From the NCBI GenBank assembly GCA_016711205.1, contig JADJTM010000002.1:1364001-1428000 (forward strand): a DNA stretch of 64,000 bases. The letters are read 5' to 3'. Positions within the stretch are counted from its first letter, which is position 1. Each line of letters starts with the position of its first letter. The position numbers were made by a program, and so were the translations under genes. The notes under the pieces were generated by a model. The model saw only the letters and a program-made list of their open reading frames with translations. It did not search any database and was not told the DNA's origin. Shown here one piece after another: positions 8,625-17,671 of the stretch. The stretch is from Micropruina sp. (GTDB lineage: Bacteria; Actinomycetota; Actinomycetes; Propionibacteriales; Propionibacteriaceae).

Positions 8625-8712
8625 CCGGGGGCCGAAGACAGGGAACTCCACCCCGATGGCCGGACGCGGAAGGGGGTGACGGCGCGAGCCGTCACCCCCT
8701 TCGTCCAGCCGG

Positions 8713-10206
8713 TTACTCGCCGAGCTGGTGCTTCGCGAGCGCGTGTGCGATGTCCTTCGTCGCCGGGTACAGGTCGAGGTAGTGCCCGAACAGATCGTCG
8801 TACAGGGGCTTGTTGTCGGTGTTGGGCTGCACGTGCGCCGACACCTGCATCCAGCTGGTCGACTCGTCGGCCTCGCCCACGTTCTGGGCCGAGATCAGTG
8901 CGTCGCCGTAGCTGGCGCCGATGGCGAGCTTCGGCAGCACCTGGTCGATGCCGCAGACGTCCGACATGATCTGGGTCCACAGACCGCCCTTGGTGCCGCC
9001 GCCGACCGCAACGTAGCGCTTGCCTTCGCCGCCGGCCTCCTTGATGGCCTCCAGCAGGTGCCGGGTGCCGTAGGCCGTCGCTTCGAGCAGGGCCCGGTAG
9101 AGCTCACCGCGCGTCGTGCTCAAGGTCAGGCCGGCGATCACGCCGCGGGCCATCGGGTCGCTGATCGGCGTGCGCTCACCGGCGAAGTACGGCAGGGCGA
9201 GCAGGCCGTTCGAGCCTGCCGCGACCTCGCCGGCCTCTTCGGTGAGAACCGCATACTCGGTGCCGCCGGCGAGGTCGCGCAACCAGGTGGTCAGCGCACC
9301 CGAGGCCGACAGGCCGCCCGCCAGGGCGAACGTGTTGTGGTACGTGCCGGTCAGTGCCCACAGGTTGGGGTGCGACATGGCGTGGTCGGCGATCAGGTCG
9401 GCCACGATCGTCGAGCCGTACATCAGCATCACGTCGCCGGGATCCTTCACCCCGACGCTGAGGGCCTCGCTGAACGCGTCGGTGGTGCCCACCCCGACCG
9501 GAATACCCTCGGGCAGACCGCTGAGTGCAGCGCCCTCGGCGGTCACGTAGCCGGCGATCTCGTTGGAGTACTTCAGCTGGGGCAGCGGTAGGCCCGGGGC
9601 GACCATCTCGGCCCACTCGGGAATCCAGTCCTGGGTGCGTGGGGAGTACATCGGGTCGAACATCGAGGCCGACAGGTGATCGAGCACGTATTCGCCGGTG
9701 AGCTTGAACGCGACATAGGTCTGCGACATGAAGACGTACTTGGCCTTCTCCCACACCCACGGCTCGTTGCGGGCCGTCCACAGGAACTTGGGACCCTGCG
9801 ACTGCGAGGTGAGAATGTTGCCGCACTTCTCGACCAGGGCGTCCACACCGAGCTTGTCGGTGAGTTCGGCGACCTCTTTGTAGGCGCGGGTGTCGACGCC
9901 GTACAGGATGGCCGGACGCAGCGGCTTGCCCTCAGCGTCGCAGAACAGGCTGCAGGGGCCGATGCCCGAGGTGGTGATCCCGACGACCGGGCCGTCGGCC
10001 TTGGTCAGCAGATCCGCGGTGATGGCCAGGAAGTCGGCCCACCAGACCTCGTCCCCGTCGTGCTCGACGTGCCCGGGCTTGGGCATCGAAGTGCGGTGTG
10101 CCTTCTCCGCCGTCGCGATGACCTTGCCGTTCAGCCGGGCCAGTACGCCCTTCGAGCTACCGGTGCCGAAGTCGATCCCGATGACCAACCTCTTGTCCTT
10201 CGCCAT
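8713..10206 (-). CDS. FGGY-family carbohydrate kinase
   Basis: ATP-dependent sugar or polyol kinase of 497 aa with the two-domain actin-like fold. The N-terminal phosphate loop IGIDFGTGSSKGVLA, the central TTSGIGPCSLF and the C-terminal VAVGGGTKGGLWTQIMSD adenosine motif are visible. The closest general type is xylulokinase-like, but substrate cannot be assigned. ATG 10206 is preceded on the minus strand by AAGGAG; upstream codons would bypass that site. The zinc dehydrogenase upstream is on the same strand and probably works in the same polyol or sugar pathway, though about 200 bp and a possible operator lie between them. Confidence 0.85.
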   Translation of the reverse strand: MAKDKRLVIGIDFGTGSSKGVLARLNGKVIATAEKAHRTSMPKPGHVEHDGDEVWWADFLAITADLLTKADGPVVGITTSGIGPCSLFCDAEGKPLRPAILYGVDTRAYKEVAELTDKLGVDALVEKCGNILTSQSQGPKFLWTARNEPWVWEKAKYVFMSQTYVAFKLTGEYVLDHLSASMFDPMYSPRTQDWIPEWAEMVAPGLPLPQLKYSNEIAGYVTAEGAALSGLPEGIPVGVGTTDAFSEALSVGVKDPGDVMLMYGSTIVADLIADHAMSHPNLWALTGTYHNTFALAGGLSASGALTTWLRDLAGGTEYAVLTEEAGEVAAGSNGLLALPYFAGERTPISDPMARGVIAGLTLSTTRGELYRALLEATAYGTRHLLEAIKEAGGEGKRYVAVGGGTKGGLWTQIMSDVCGIDQVLPKLAIGASYGDALISAQNVGEADESTSWMQVSAHVQPNTDNKPLYDDLFGHYLDLYPATKDIAHALAKHQLGE

Positions 10207-10347
10207 GCTGGTGCTCCTTTCTGCGAGCATCGTTGCTCAATCGGGGAGGACGGCGACAGTGCTTCCTTCCCTCACCCAAAAGGTATGCGATCCGGACCCG
10301 CGTGGGGAGGGGATGGACGGGATACGTGTGAAATTGCTTGTTGTTTG

Positions 10348-10364
10348 TCTCACTTTTGGTGAGA
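10348..10364. promoter_or_regulatory. Inverted repeat upstream of the FGGY kinase, candidate operator
   Basis: TCTCAC and GTGAGA separated by 5 nt, in an unusually AT-rich patch (GTGTGAAATTGCTTGTTGTT just before it). It lies about 150 bp upstream of the kinase start and just past the dehydrogenase stop. It has no T-tract on either strand, so an operator is more likely than a terminator. The regulator is unknown. Confidence 0.4.
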
Positions 10365-10408
10365 GCACCCTGCGGCGCGACTGCTGCGCACGGCCGTCCG
10401 CGCGGTGG

Positions 10409-11452
10409 TCAGTCGGGAATCACGGCCACCTTGATGCCCTCGCCCGAGGCCACGAACTCGATCGCCTCGGTCGCCCGGGACAGCGGGAACGTGTGGGTGA
10501 TCAGCGACGCGGTGTCGATCGCACCGCTCTCGATCAATCGCACGGCGCGGACGAAGTTCTCGCGCCCCGAGTTCGAGGCGCCGACCACGGTGATCTCGCG
10601 GTAATGGATCAGGTTCGCGGCGATGTTCGACCAACCCTCGCCGGCCAGCCCGGCGAAGATGCTCACCCGGCCGCGCTTGCGCACCAGGTTCAGGCAGTCG
10701 TTGAGCAGCTGTGGCACGCCGATGCAGAGCACCGCCACGTCCGCGCCCTCCCCGCCGCTCATGTCCCGGACGATCGCGGGCAGGTCCTCCGCGGTGGGAT
10801 CGACGGTGACGCCGGCCCCCAGCGCGGCGGCGGTCGCCCTGCGCGTCTCGGACGGGTCCGAGACCACCACGGCCCGGGCGCCGGCGATCCGGGCCAGCTG
10901 CAGGTGGATCAGACCGATCGGTCCGGCACCGATGATCACCACCAGGTCGCCCACCTCGACCCGGTAGTTGTCCAGGCCGCTGAGGCAGCACGAGATCGGT
11001 TCCGCCAGCGCCAACTGCGCCGCATCAACGTGACCGGAGGCCTTGATCAGCTGGCCACGATCGATCGCCGTGCGCGGAATCAGCCAGTAGTCGGCCAAGC
11101 CGCCGTTGATGTCGTAGCCGACCAGATGGACGTCGTCGCACAGGTGCTCGGTGCCCCGCCGGCACGGTCCGCAGACACCGCAGCAAACCGACGGCGGCAT
11201 GCTGACCAGGTCGCCCACCTCGAACCCGGTGACGCCCTCGCCGACGGCCTCGACGTAGCCGGCCACCTCATGGCCCAGCACCACACCCAGCTCGACGCCC
11301 TTGGACTTCTCGCCGCGCAGAATGCGCAGGTCGGTGCCGCACACCGTGTTGGCACCCACCCTGGTCAGCACCTCGCCGGGACCCGCCGTCGGGGTGGGCA
11401 CCTCGGTCAGTTCAGCCGGCACACCGGGGCCGCGGTAGGTGAATGCGCGCAT
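10409..11452 (-). CDS. Zinc-dependent medium-chain alcohol/polyol dehydrogenase
   Basis: A 347-aa MDR-superfamily oxidoreductase. Catalytic zinc ligands are suggested by Cys38 (NTVCGTDLRIL) and the LGHE motif. The structural-zinc cluster CCGVCGPC...C is present, and the NAD-binding Rossmann fold shows IIGAGPIGLIHLQLA. It resembles threonine/sorbitol dehydrogenase-like enzymes; the substrate is not determinable. ATG 11452 has AAGGAG at good distance. It precedes the FGGY kinase in transcription order, so oxidation of a polyol followed by phosphorylation is a reasonable but unproven pathway. Confidence 0.85.
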   Translation of the reverse strand: MRAFTYRGPGVPAELTEVPTPTAGPGEVLTRVGANTVCGTDLRILRGEKSKGVELGVVLGHEVAGYVEAVGEGVTGFEVGDLVSMPPSVCCGVCGPCRRGTEHLCDDVHLVGYDINGGLADYWLIPRTAIDRGQLIKASGHVDAAQLALAEPISCCLSGLDNYRVEVGDLVVIIGAGPIGLIHLQLARIAGARAVVVSDPSETRRATAAALGAGVTVDPTAEDLPAIVRDMSGGEGADVAVLCIGVPQLLNDCLNLVRKRGRVSIFAGLAGEGWSNIAANLIHYREITVVGASNSGRENFVRAVRLIESGAIDTASLITHTFPLSRATEAIEFVASGEGIKVAVIPD

Positions 11453-11491
11453 GTCGTGCTCCTTCGGAGGATCTGCACCCGGGTTCGAGCC

Positions 11492-12385
11492 TCATTGCCA
11501 CCGGGGTTCAGGGGATGGTTCCACCCTACGACGGTGGGCGCCGTCCAGGGCGGGGACGGTGCATCTGACCGGCATGCTGGCCCCGCAGACCCGGATCGAG
11601 GCCAGGACGCTGGTGATCACCAGCGTGACCAACAACGCGGCCGGCACCCACGCGTCGGCCATCATCAAGGTGATGGCCACACTCGCCGCCATCAGCGCCG
11701 TGAACACCAGCCAGGGCACGATCAGCGTCTGACTCGGTCCGCTGCCCCGGCGCGCCAGCACGGCGGTGATCAGCATTGCGGGAAGCACGATGGCGAGGTC
11801 CAGCACGTGCACGGGATTCGTCGTGAGGCCGGCTTCGGCGAGTTCTGCCGGTGCGCGTCCGACGAGCAGGGCCGGAATGATCGAGGCCAGCCACAACAGC
11901 GCGAACAGCACTGCGACCGATGCGATCACTGCCGCCCCGACGTTCAGTGGTTTCCGAGCGATCGTGACGCCCTGCAGCTGCCGCAGCCCGAAGCCGGCGG
12001 CGTACACCGACGCTCCCATGACCGCCAAATAGAGCAGAAACAGGGGCCCGAAGTGAATGGCGAAGGCGTAGATCGCGAAGACGTAGCAGAGGTAGAGCAG
12101 AGCCCCCGTCCACACTCCCAGTGCGGCGACTGATCCGCGCGCGGCCGGCACCAGCGCGGCCAGCAGGGTGGCCACAGCGAGCAGGTTTCCGAGGTCCTGG
12201 CCGTGAGCCTGCAGGCGCCAAGCCGGCGTTTCGGCGGCGTACGGCCAGTACGCGAAGAGTCCGAGCAGGCTGGTCGTCAGCACGATGCCGGCGATGGCCA
12301 CGGTGGTCAGCACGAAGAGAAGTGGTGCGCGGTGCGGGGTGGAGGAGGTGGCAGATTGTGCCTGAGGTGTGGCTGGTTCGGTCAT
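11492..12385 (-). CDS. Integral membrane protein cotranscribed with MarR regulator
   Basis: A 297-aa protein that I do not recognise. After a Ser/Thr/Ala-rich start it shows about eight hydrophobic segments (for example LLFVLTTVAIAGIVLTTSLL, TGALLYLCYVFAIYAFAI and IVLPAMLITAVLA) and an Arg-rich C-terminal tail. ATG 12385 overlaps the marR stop by 4 bp (ATGA), so the two are translationally coupled and the membrane protein is probably the regulated effector. No transporter or enzyme motif was found. The open frame continues upstream through marR in another frame, but that is not coding. Confidence 0.75.
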   Translation of the reverse strand: MTEPATPQAQSATSSTPHRAPLLFVLTTVAIAGIVLTTSLLGLFAYWPYAAETPAWRLQAHGQDLGNLLAVATLLAALVPAARGSVAALGVWTGALLYLCYVFAIYAFAIHFGPLFLLYLAVMGASVYAAGFGLRQLQGVTIARKPLNVGAAVIASVAVLFALLWLASIIPALLVGRAPAELAEAGLTTNPVHVLDLAIVLPAMLITAVLARRGSGPSQTLIVPWLVFTALMAASVAITLMMADAWVPAALLVTLVITSVLASIRVCGASMPVRCTVPALDGAHRRRVEPSPEPRWQ

Positions 12386-12816
12386 CTGAGTTCGCCTTCG
12401 GTGCTGGCGCGCACGGCCGGGATCATCGCCTGTAGGTCGGCGTCCAGACGCGCGGAGTCGATGGAGAGGTTGTTCATGATCGTGGCGAACCGGTCGGCCA
12501 ACAGCGCGTTCGCCTCGACGATCAGGTCGCGACCCTTGGGCGTGAGCGAGACCAGGACGCGTCGACCATGCCCGGGATCGGTGGACGTCTCGAGCCAACC
12601 CTCGCCTTCCAGCCGGGGCACCCGTTTGCTCACCGCAGCCTTGGTCAGGTTCAGTCGTTCGGCCATCCGGGTGACGTCCAGCGCACCGTCCAGTAGCGGG
12701 TTGAGAAACACGAAAAGGTTGTGGTCGACCCCGAACCGCGTGCTGAGCAGGTGGTCGGACACCTTGTCCATGGCGAGGACCAGCTCGTGCAGGTGGGCGG
12801 TGAGGCGCTGAGACAC
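12382..12816 (-). CDS. MarR-family transcriptional regulator
   Basis: A 144-aa winged-helix protein. The recognition region DVTRMAERLNLTKAAVSKRV and the wing with DPGHGRRVLVSLTPKG match MarR. It starts at GTG 12816, immediately downstream of a 42-bp perfect palindrome that overlaps its promoter, so autorepression is very likely. No ribosome-binding site is seen; TAACTT ends 6 nt before the GTG, suggesting a leaderless transcript. The inducing ligand is unknown. The membrane protein sharing the operon may export or sense it. Confidence 0.88.
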   Translation of the reverse strand: MSQRLTAHLHELVLAMDKVSDHLLSTRFGVDHNLFVFLNPLLDGALDVTRMAERLNLTKAAVSKRVPRLEGEGWLETSTDPGHGRRVLVSLTPKGRDLIVEANALLADRFATIMNNLSIDSARLDADLQAMIPAVRASTEGELR

Positions 12817-12822
12817 AAGTAG

Positions 12823-12864
12823 AAGTTAACCAGTTGACATCTATAGATGTCAACTGGTTAACTT
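12823..12864. promoter_or_regulatory. 42-bp perfect palindrome, MarR operator overlapping the promoter
   Basis: Perfectly self-complementary about the 12843/12844 axis; the left half runs AAGTTAACCAGTTGACATCTA. It lies 6 bp upstream of the marR start and contains the minus-strand TAACTT candidate -10. AT-rich composition contrasts with the surrounding GC-rich DNA. Length, perfect symmetry and position make a MarR dimer-of-dimers operator the best reading. As it also follows the stop of the upstream gene, a terminator role cannot be excluded. Confidence 0.8.
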
Positions 12865-12889
12865 TTCTGGCTCTGCCGCCTGCTGACGG

Positions 12890-13513
12890 CTACCCGCGGA
12901 TGCGACTGACCGCCGGAGCATCAGCGACCGCCCAGGTGGTGATCCGGGCGGATCGGCCGTAGAGCCAGACCGCGAGCCAGGCGATGCCCACGGCAAGGAC
13001 GGCGAGACCGAGGTCCAGAGCCGCCTCGGGTATGAACGCGCGCAGCGCAACCGTGACGGCGCCGACGGCGTACATCACGAGGGGCAGTGGGGGGACCTCG
13101 TGGGTGCGGAGCATCGCTGCGACGAAGGCCAGGGTGCCAAGCAGGAACAGGACGGACGCCGCGCTCAGCGCGAGACCCAACGGCCCGGCCAGCAGCGCCA
13201 CGACGGTGTCGGACGGGATTTCTCGGAAGACGAGATTGATCACGAACTCGACGCCGATGAGCGCAGCCAGGGCGAAGCTGTTCAGCAGGTAGGCGACCAG
13301 GCCGAAGGTGCCAGTGCGGCGACCGAAGGCGAAGTACAGGCCGGTGACGAAGGCCAGCGCCAGGATCTGAGCGATCGGCGCGATCAGCTGGGTGACGGCA
13401 GTGGTCGGGATGATCTCCGCGCGCTTGGCGGCGTTGATGAGCAGGACGGCGGCGCTGCCGCAGCCAGCTAGTGCAGCGATGCGATAGAGCGTCGCAGGGA
13501 CAGGATGGGACAT
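12890..13513 (-). CDS. Hypothetical integral membrane protein
   Basis: A 207-aa protein of unrecognised function with about six hydrophobic segments (for example IAPIAQILALAFVTGLYFAF, LVAYLLNSFALAALIGVEFV and LGLAVLAVGIAWLAVWLYG). ATG 13513 has AAGGATT upstream. Its architecture is similar in style to the 226-aa membrane protein downstream of the large LuxR-type regulator, and it lies in the same minus-strand block between that regulator and the MarR pair. No catalytic or transport motif was seen. Confidence 0.7.
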   Translation of the reverse strand: MSHPVPATLYRIAALAGCGSAAVLLINAAKRAEIIPTTAVTQLIAPIAQILALAFVTGLYFAFGRRTGTFGLVAYLLNSFALAALIGVEFVINLVFREIPSDTVVALLAGPLGLALSAASVLFLLGTLAFVAAMLRTHEVPPLPLVMYAVGAVTVALRAFIPEAALDLGLAVLAVGIAWLAVWLYGRSARITTWAVADAPAVSRIRG

Positions 13514-13623
13514 GGCTAATCCTTCGCTAGGGGCGACCGATGACAGCTCACGGCGGGCGCCGAGGGCGAACGGCTATTCACGGGGGTCGGTTGGTTCACA
13601 GGGCGGTACTAGGTCGGTGCAGA

Positions 13624-13863
13624 TCATGGTTCTGCAGGGTTGATGACGGCCACGGAGATCAGGGTCACGCCCAGGTCGCGGATCTTGGTCAGGAGCCCGT
13701 GCAGCGCCGCCTGGTCGGGGACGACAACGGTGAGGATCGTCGTTCCGTCGTCGTCTTGAGTCAGGGTGAGGTCATCGAACCAGGGCGACCAGTGCTGATC
13801 GAGACGCTCCTCGATCCGGAGCTGATAGACGGCGGGCGCGTTTCTGTTGGGGGACCTGGTCAT
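13624..13863 (-). CDS. 79-aa conserved small protein of unknown function
   Basis: A small soluble protein with the pattern YQLRIEERLDQHWSPWFDDL, LTLTQDDDGTTILTVVVPDQ and AALHGLLTKIRDLGVTLIS. I recall similar short proteins in other actinobacterial genomes, often near LuxR/MalT-type ATPase regulators, but no function is known to me. The pattern of alternating strands and one helix suggests a compact beta-alpha domain. ATG 13863 is preceded by GAAGG; an open frame reaching further upstream has no comparable conserved character. It follows the 226-aa membrane protein by 139 bp. Confidence 0.7.
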   Translation of the reverse strand: MTRSPNRNAPAVYQLRIEERLDQHWSPWFDDLTLTQDDDGTTILTVVVPDQAALHGLLTKIRDLGVTLISVAVINPAEP

Positions 13864-14002
13864 AGAACGGCCTTCACGATCGATATCAGGCCCGGCTGAC
13901 AATCTGCCGGCTGAAGACGCGGATGAGACTCGGGCAACTCCGATGTCGGTGACCCAGCCCGGTCCACGGAATGGATGGGTGTGCGGGCAGCCACGTGAAC
14001 GG

Positions 14003-14683
14003 TCAGTTGGCGCGGACCGGGTCACGCTGGGAGCTGACGGCTCCAGGCAGCCGGCGAGAGGTGCGCTGCTCTCTCCACAGCGCAAGGCCGAGTCCGATCA
14101 AGGCGATGCCGACCGGGATCGCGAACAGCCGTTGAGTGAGCGGGGGCAGCTGGGATGTGGCGAGGGTGGCTACGGCGCCGACGGAGAGGAGTGCGGCGGC
14201 CCAGCGGGGGAGGACGTTCGCACGGAAGAGAGCGATCCCGAAGATGGTGCCGCCGACGATGTAGGCAAGGCCGCCTTGAATGAGGGTCTGCAGTGCCCCG
14301 ATGCCGCCGGTCGGCGTGCCGCTGGTGGCAACGGCGAAGACGTCGTTGACGTAGCCGGGCTGACTGGCGGCCAGGGTCGGCAGAACGACCAGACCGACGA
14401 CCTGAACGCACAGGATGGCGAGGTAGCCGATGCCGAACAGGACGTAGCCGATCAGGCCGAGCGCCCCGGTCTGCCTGACCTGGCGGAGGTAGATCCCGGT
14501 GATCCCGATGAGGGAGAGGACCGTCATGAGGATCTTCATGGTTTCGCGGACCGCGTATTCGGTGGTCATGGTGAAAGCGGCGTCGAGGTGGGGGTGGTTG
14601 ATCTGGACGGCGATGTACAGCAGCCCTCCGGCGGCGGCGGCCAGACCGGCCGCGCGGGTGAGGGTCGTGGTGGTGATCATCAT
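14003..14683 (-). CDS. Hypothetical integral membrane protein next to LuxR/MalT-type regulator
   Basis: A 226-aa protein with about six predicted membrane helices, including AGLAAAAGGLLYIAVQ, LGLIGYVLFGIGYLAILCVQ and LIQGGLAYIVGGTIFGIALF. The N-terminal loop holds NHPHLDAAFTMTTEYAVRET. It is not recognised as a characterised transporter. Two ATG codons start it (14683 and 14680), with AAGG upstream. The 124-bp gap to the regulator gene could carry a promoter for this gene and the 79-aa gene, making it a plausible target of the regulator. Confidence 0.72.
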   Translation of the reverse strand: MMITTTTLTRAAGLAAAAGGLLYIAVQINHPHLDAAFTMTTEYAVRETMKILMTVLSLIGITGIYLRQVRQTGALGLIGYVLFGIGYLAILCVQVVGLVVLPTLAASQPGYVNDVFAVATSGTPTGGIGALQTLIQGGLAYIVGGTIFGIALFRANVLPRWAAALLSVGAVATLATSQLPPLTQRLFAIPVGIALIGLGLALWREQRTSRRLPGAVSSQRDPVRAN

Positions 14684-14807
14684 GGCGGAAGCCTTCGTTC
14701 GTGAGGGTCCGAGGCGGGCGCCGCGGCATGATTCGAACGTAGGGAGTGGGTGGGTGACCTGGCGTCATCCAACGATGTGACTGACTGGGTGAGATCGTGC
14801 CGCCGAG

Positions 14808-17519
14808 TTACAGCAGGCCGCGATCGCGGGCCCGACGCACCGCCGCCCGACGGTCGGTGACCTCGAGCTTGGTGAAGATGTGCTTGGTGTGGGTCCGCAG
14901 CGTGTTGTGCGACACGAACAGCTGGCGGGCGATCTGCGGCCCGCTGAGTTCGCTGTCGAGCAACCTCAGCACCTGCAGCTCGCGCTCGGTCAGTGACGCC
15001 CCCAGGGATTGAGCAGCGCGCCGCCCGACGTCCGCCGCTTCGGCTCGGCTGGCAGCGCCCAGGCTGAGCAGGCGACGCGGGTGATCGCCGGCGACGCCCA
15101 GCTGCCCGGCCTCTGTGAGCAGCCGCATCATGGGCGGGCCCTCGTCCAGGAACAGTCGGCTGTACGCCTGAGGCTCAGGGGCCAGCGCCACAGCATCGGC
15201 CAGCCAGGCCAGGGCCCGAGGACTATTCCCTTGGGCGTCGTCGGCGAGAGCCTGCAGCAGGCGGATCTCGAGAAGACTCCCGGCACGGCCGGACTTCGTA
15301 GCGGACTCGAGCAGCCTGCCCAACAGACTCACCAACGGCTCGATCGAAGCGGTGCCCGGCTGTGCCCGGTGTTGGGCCAGGAGCAGCCGCACCAGGGTCA
15401 GGTGATCGAACTCGCGCAGATAGCTGACGGCTTCGGTGGCGGACAGGCCGCGTTCCTGGGCCCAGTCGGCGGCTTCGGCCAGCTTGCCCTGCGTGATCCA
15501 GATCCGGCTCTTCATGGCCGCGATGGGTCGTACGTCGGGAAAGAAACCCGGACGATACAACCGCTCTGCCTGGTCCAGGAGCTGGATGGCCTCGTCAGGG
15601 TCGCGGGCGACTTGGGCGACCTTGGCCATCGCCACGAACCAGCGGTACCGGCTTTCGGTGATCACCACCTGGCCGGGGGCGTCGGCGGCGTCGAGATGTC
15701 GCCGTGCACCGTCCAGATCTGAGGCCTCGAGGTCGATCTCGCTGAGTCCCACGTGAAGCTCGGCGGTGGCGCGGGTGACTGGATCGCCCTGGGCATCGGT
15801 CACCTTCAGCGCCTGCTCGTAGAGCTGGCGTGCTTTGCTGGGTCGACCAGCGGCGAGCCACATGTCCGCGAGGATCACCGTGCTGCTGAGCTCGTCGACA
15901 AGGTTGCCGGCGGCGTGCAGGCTGGCGACCGCCTGCCCGAATGTCTCCAGTGCGTTCATCACGTCGCCGCTGGCCCACGCGGCAAGGCCGAGGAACCCCG
16001 CCGCGCTGCCGCGCGCGAGATGGTCGTTGGGCCCGGCGAGGTCCAGCGCTCGTCGGGCGTGGTCGGCCGTGGCGGATACATCACCGCGGGCCTGGGCGAG
16101 CGAGGCACGGTAGACGGCGATGATCGCCGGCAGCGTTCGGAGCTCATCCGTGTCAGCCCACGGTGGCACCGACCCGTTCGCGACGGCTGCCAGGGCGCGT
16201 TCGGCGTCGTCGAGTCGGGGCGCGACGGCGTCGAGATCGCCCGAGACCATGAGCATGTATCCGCGGAACACGCTGAGCACCGGACTGCTGCGAACGATGT
16301 CGTCCGGCAATTCCGTCAACCAACCGAACAGCATGGCTTCGCGCCGGTGGCGGCGGACCGAGGGCACCGTCAACTCGATGAGCCGAGCCGCCCGATCGAA
16401 GTCCCGCGCAGCCAACGCGTGTCGTACTGCTTCCTCTGTCATGTCGTGCGCCTCATACCAGCGGCTGGCGCGCTGGTGCAGCAGCGGTACCTGCTCCGGC
16501 TGCTCGGCGAGCAGACGAGCACGCAGTAGGTCGGCGAACAGATGGTGGTAGCGATACCACTCCCGCTGGTCGTCCAGGGAGACGAGAAAGAGGTTGGCCC
16601 GCTCGAGGCTCGCCAGCATGCGGCTTCCGTCGTTGCTGCCGGTGACGTCGTCACAGAGCGACCCGGTAAGCCGGTCGAGGACCGCTGAGCGCAGCAGGAA
16701 CCCGCGAACCGGTTCAGGCTGGTGCTGCAGCACCTCCTCGACGAGGTAGTCGACGATGTGGCGGTCGTTGCCGGCAAATCGGGCGATGAAGCGGCTGGCG
16801 TCGGCGTGCCCCCGGATCGAGAGTGCGGCGAGCTGCAGGGCAGCGATCCAACCCTCCGTACGCTCCTCCAGCAGCTCCACATCGCCCACCGCAAGGCTCA
16901 GTCCCGTTGCTTCGTTGAGGTAGGTGGCGGCCTCGTCAGGTGTGAACCGTAGGTCGGCGGCGCGGATCTCGACCAGGTCGTTGTGTGCCCGCCATCGAGC
17001 CAGGGGCAGGTCGGGGTCGGCACGGGTGCTCAGCACCACGTGAACGAGGGGCGGCAGGTGGTCCAGCAGAAAGATCATCCCTTGCCGGATGTCGGTTGTG
17101 TCAACCAGGTGGTAGTCGTCGAGGACCAGCCAAAGCTCGTCCGGTGCTGTGGAGAGCTCATTGAGGAGTGTGGTGAGCACCAGATCGGTCGACAGGGGAG
17201 AGGTGGCGAGCAGTTCCAGTGCACCCGCGCTCACGCTCGGCACGGCGCCCTGGACGGCGCTCACAACGTAGGTCCAGAACGACGAAGGCTCGCTGTCCGA
17301 TGAGTCGAGTGAGATCCACGCCACGGCGCGGTGATCATCGGCTGCCGGGGCCAGCCAGTCGGCAAGCAGCGTCGTCTTGCCGAATCCTGCAGGAGCGGAC
17401 ACCAGAGTCAACTTGGCCTCAGCGCCACGACCCAGCAGCGCGGTCAACCTCGGCCGTGGCACCAGACCACGCCGCAGGTTCGGGACATACAGCTTGGTTG
17501 CCACCAGTGGACGCGCCAC
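14808..17519 (-). CDS. Large ATP-binding LuxR-family (MalT/LAL type) transcriptional regulator
   Basis: A 903-aa signal-transduction ATPase regulator. The N-terminal STAND/AAA-type domain has Walker A APAGFGKTTLLADWL near residue 45 and a Walker B-like LWLVLDDYHLV. A long helical, TPR-like middle region follows (about residues 350-820), and a C-terminal LuxR HTH starts at LTERELQVLRLLDSELSG. Such proteins multimerise on ATP and an inducer and activate nearby promoters; the inducer here is unknown. GTG 17519 has GGAGGAG upstream. Its base composition looks slightly less GC-biased than flanking housekeeping genes. Adjacent membrane and small-protein genes are likely targets. Confidence 0.88.
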   Translation of the reverse strand: MARPLVATKLYVPNLRRGLVPRPRLTALLGRGAEAKLTLVSAPAGFGKTTLLADWLAPAADDHRAVAWISLDSSDSEPSSFWTYVVSAVQGAVPSVSAGALELLATSPLSTDLVLTTLLNELSTAPDELWLVLDDYHLVDTTDIRQGMIFLLDHLPPLVHVVLSTRADPDLPLARWRAHNDLVEIRAADLRFTPDEAATYLNEATGLSLAVGDVELLEERTEGWIAALQLAALSIRGHADASRFIARFAGNDRHIVDYLVEEVLQHQPEPVRGFLLRSAVLDRLTGSLCDDVTGSNDGSRMLASLERANLFLVSLDDQREWYRYHHLFADLLRARLLAEQPEQVPLLHQRASRWYEAHDMTEEAVRHALAARDFDRAARLIELTVPSVRRHRREAMLFGWLTELPDDIVRSSPVLSVFRGYMLMVSGDLDAVAPRLDDAERALAAVANGSVPPWADTDELRTLPAIIAVYRASLAQARGDVSATADHARRALDLAGPNDHLARGSAAGFLGLAAWASGDVMNALETFGQAVASLHAAGNLVDELSSTVILADMWLAAGRPSKARQLYEQALKVTDAQGDPVTRATAELHVGLSEIDLEASDLDGARRHLDAADAPGQVVITESRYRWFVAMAKVAQVARDPDEAIQLLDQAERLYRPGFFPDVRPIAAMKSRIWITQGKLAEAADWAQERGLSATEAVSYLREFDHLTLVRLLLAQHRAQPGTASIEPLVSLLGRLLESATKSGRAGSLLEIRLLQALADDAQGNSPRALAWLADAVALAPEPQAYSRLFLDEGPPMMRLLTEAGQLGVAGDHPRRLLSLGAASRAEAADVGRRAAQSLGASLTERELQVLRLLDSELSGPQIARQLFVSHNTLRTHTKHIFTKLEVTDRRAAVRRARDRGLL

Positions 17520-17671
17520 GAGACTCCTCCGCGCTGCACCACCGAATCAGGTGTTGTGCAGCGGTCAACGGTAACGCGTCCAAGGGGTAAGAGCTGTCAC
17601 GCATGGTGCCGCGCGGACGGGTTTCGCTTCGACAGTGCCTGCGAAATAGCTTGTCAAATAACCATTGCGCG

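Noticed and set aside
10348..10364. Inverted repeat after the zinc dehydrogenase as an intrinsic terminator
   Set aside because: Arms are only 6 bp and neither strand has a T-tract; an operator reading is kept at low confidence.
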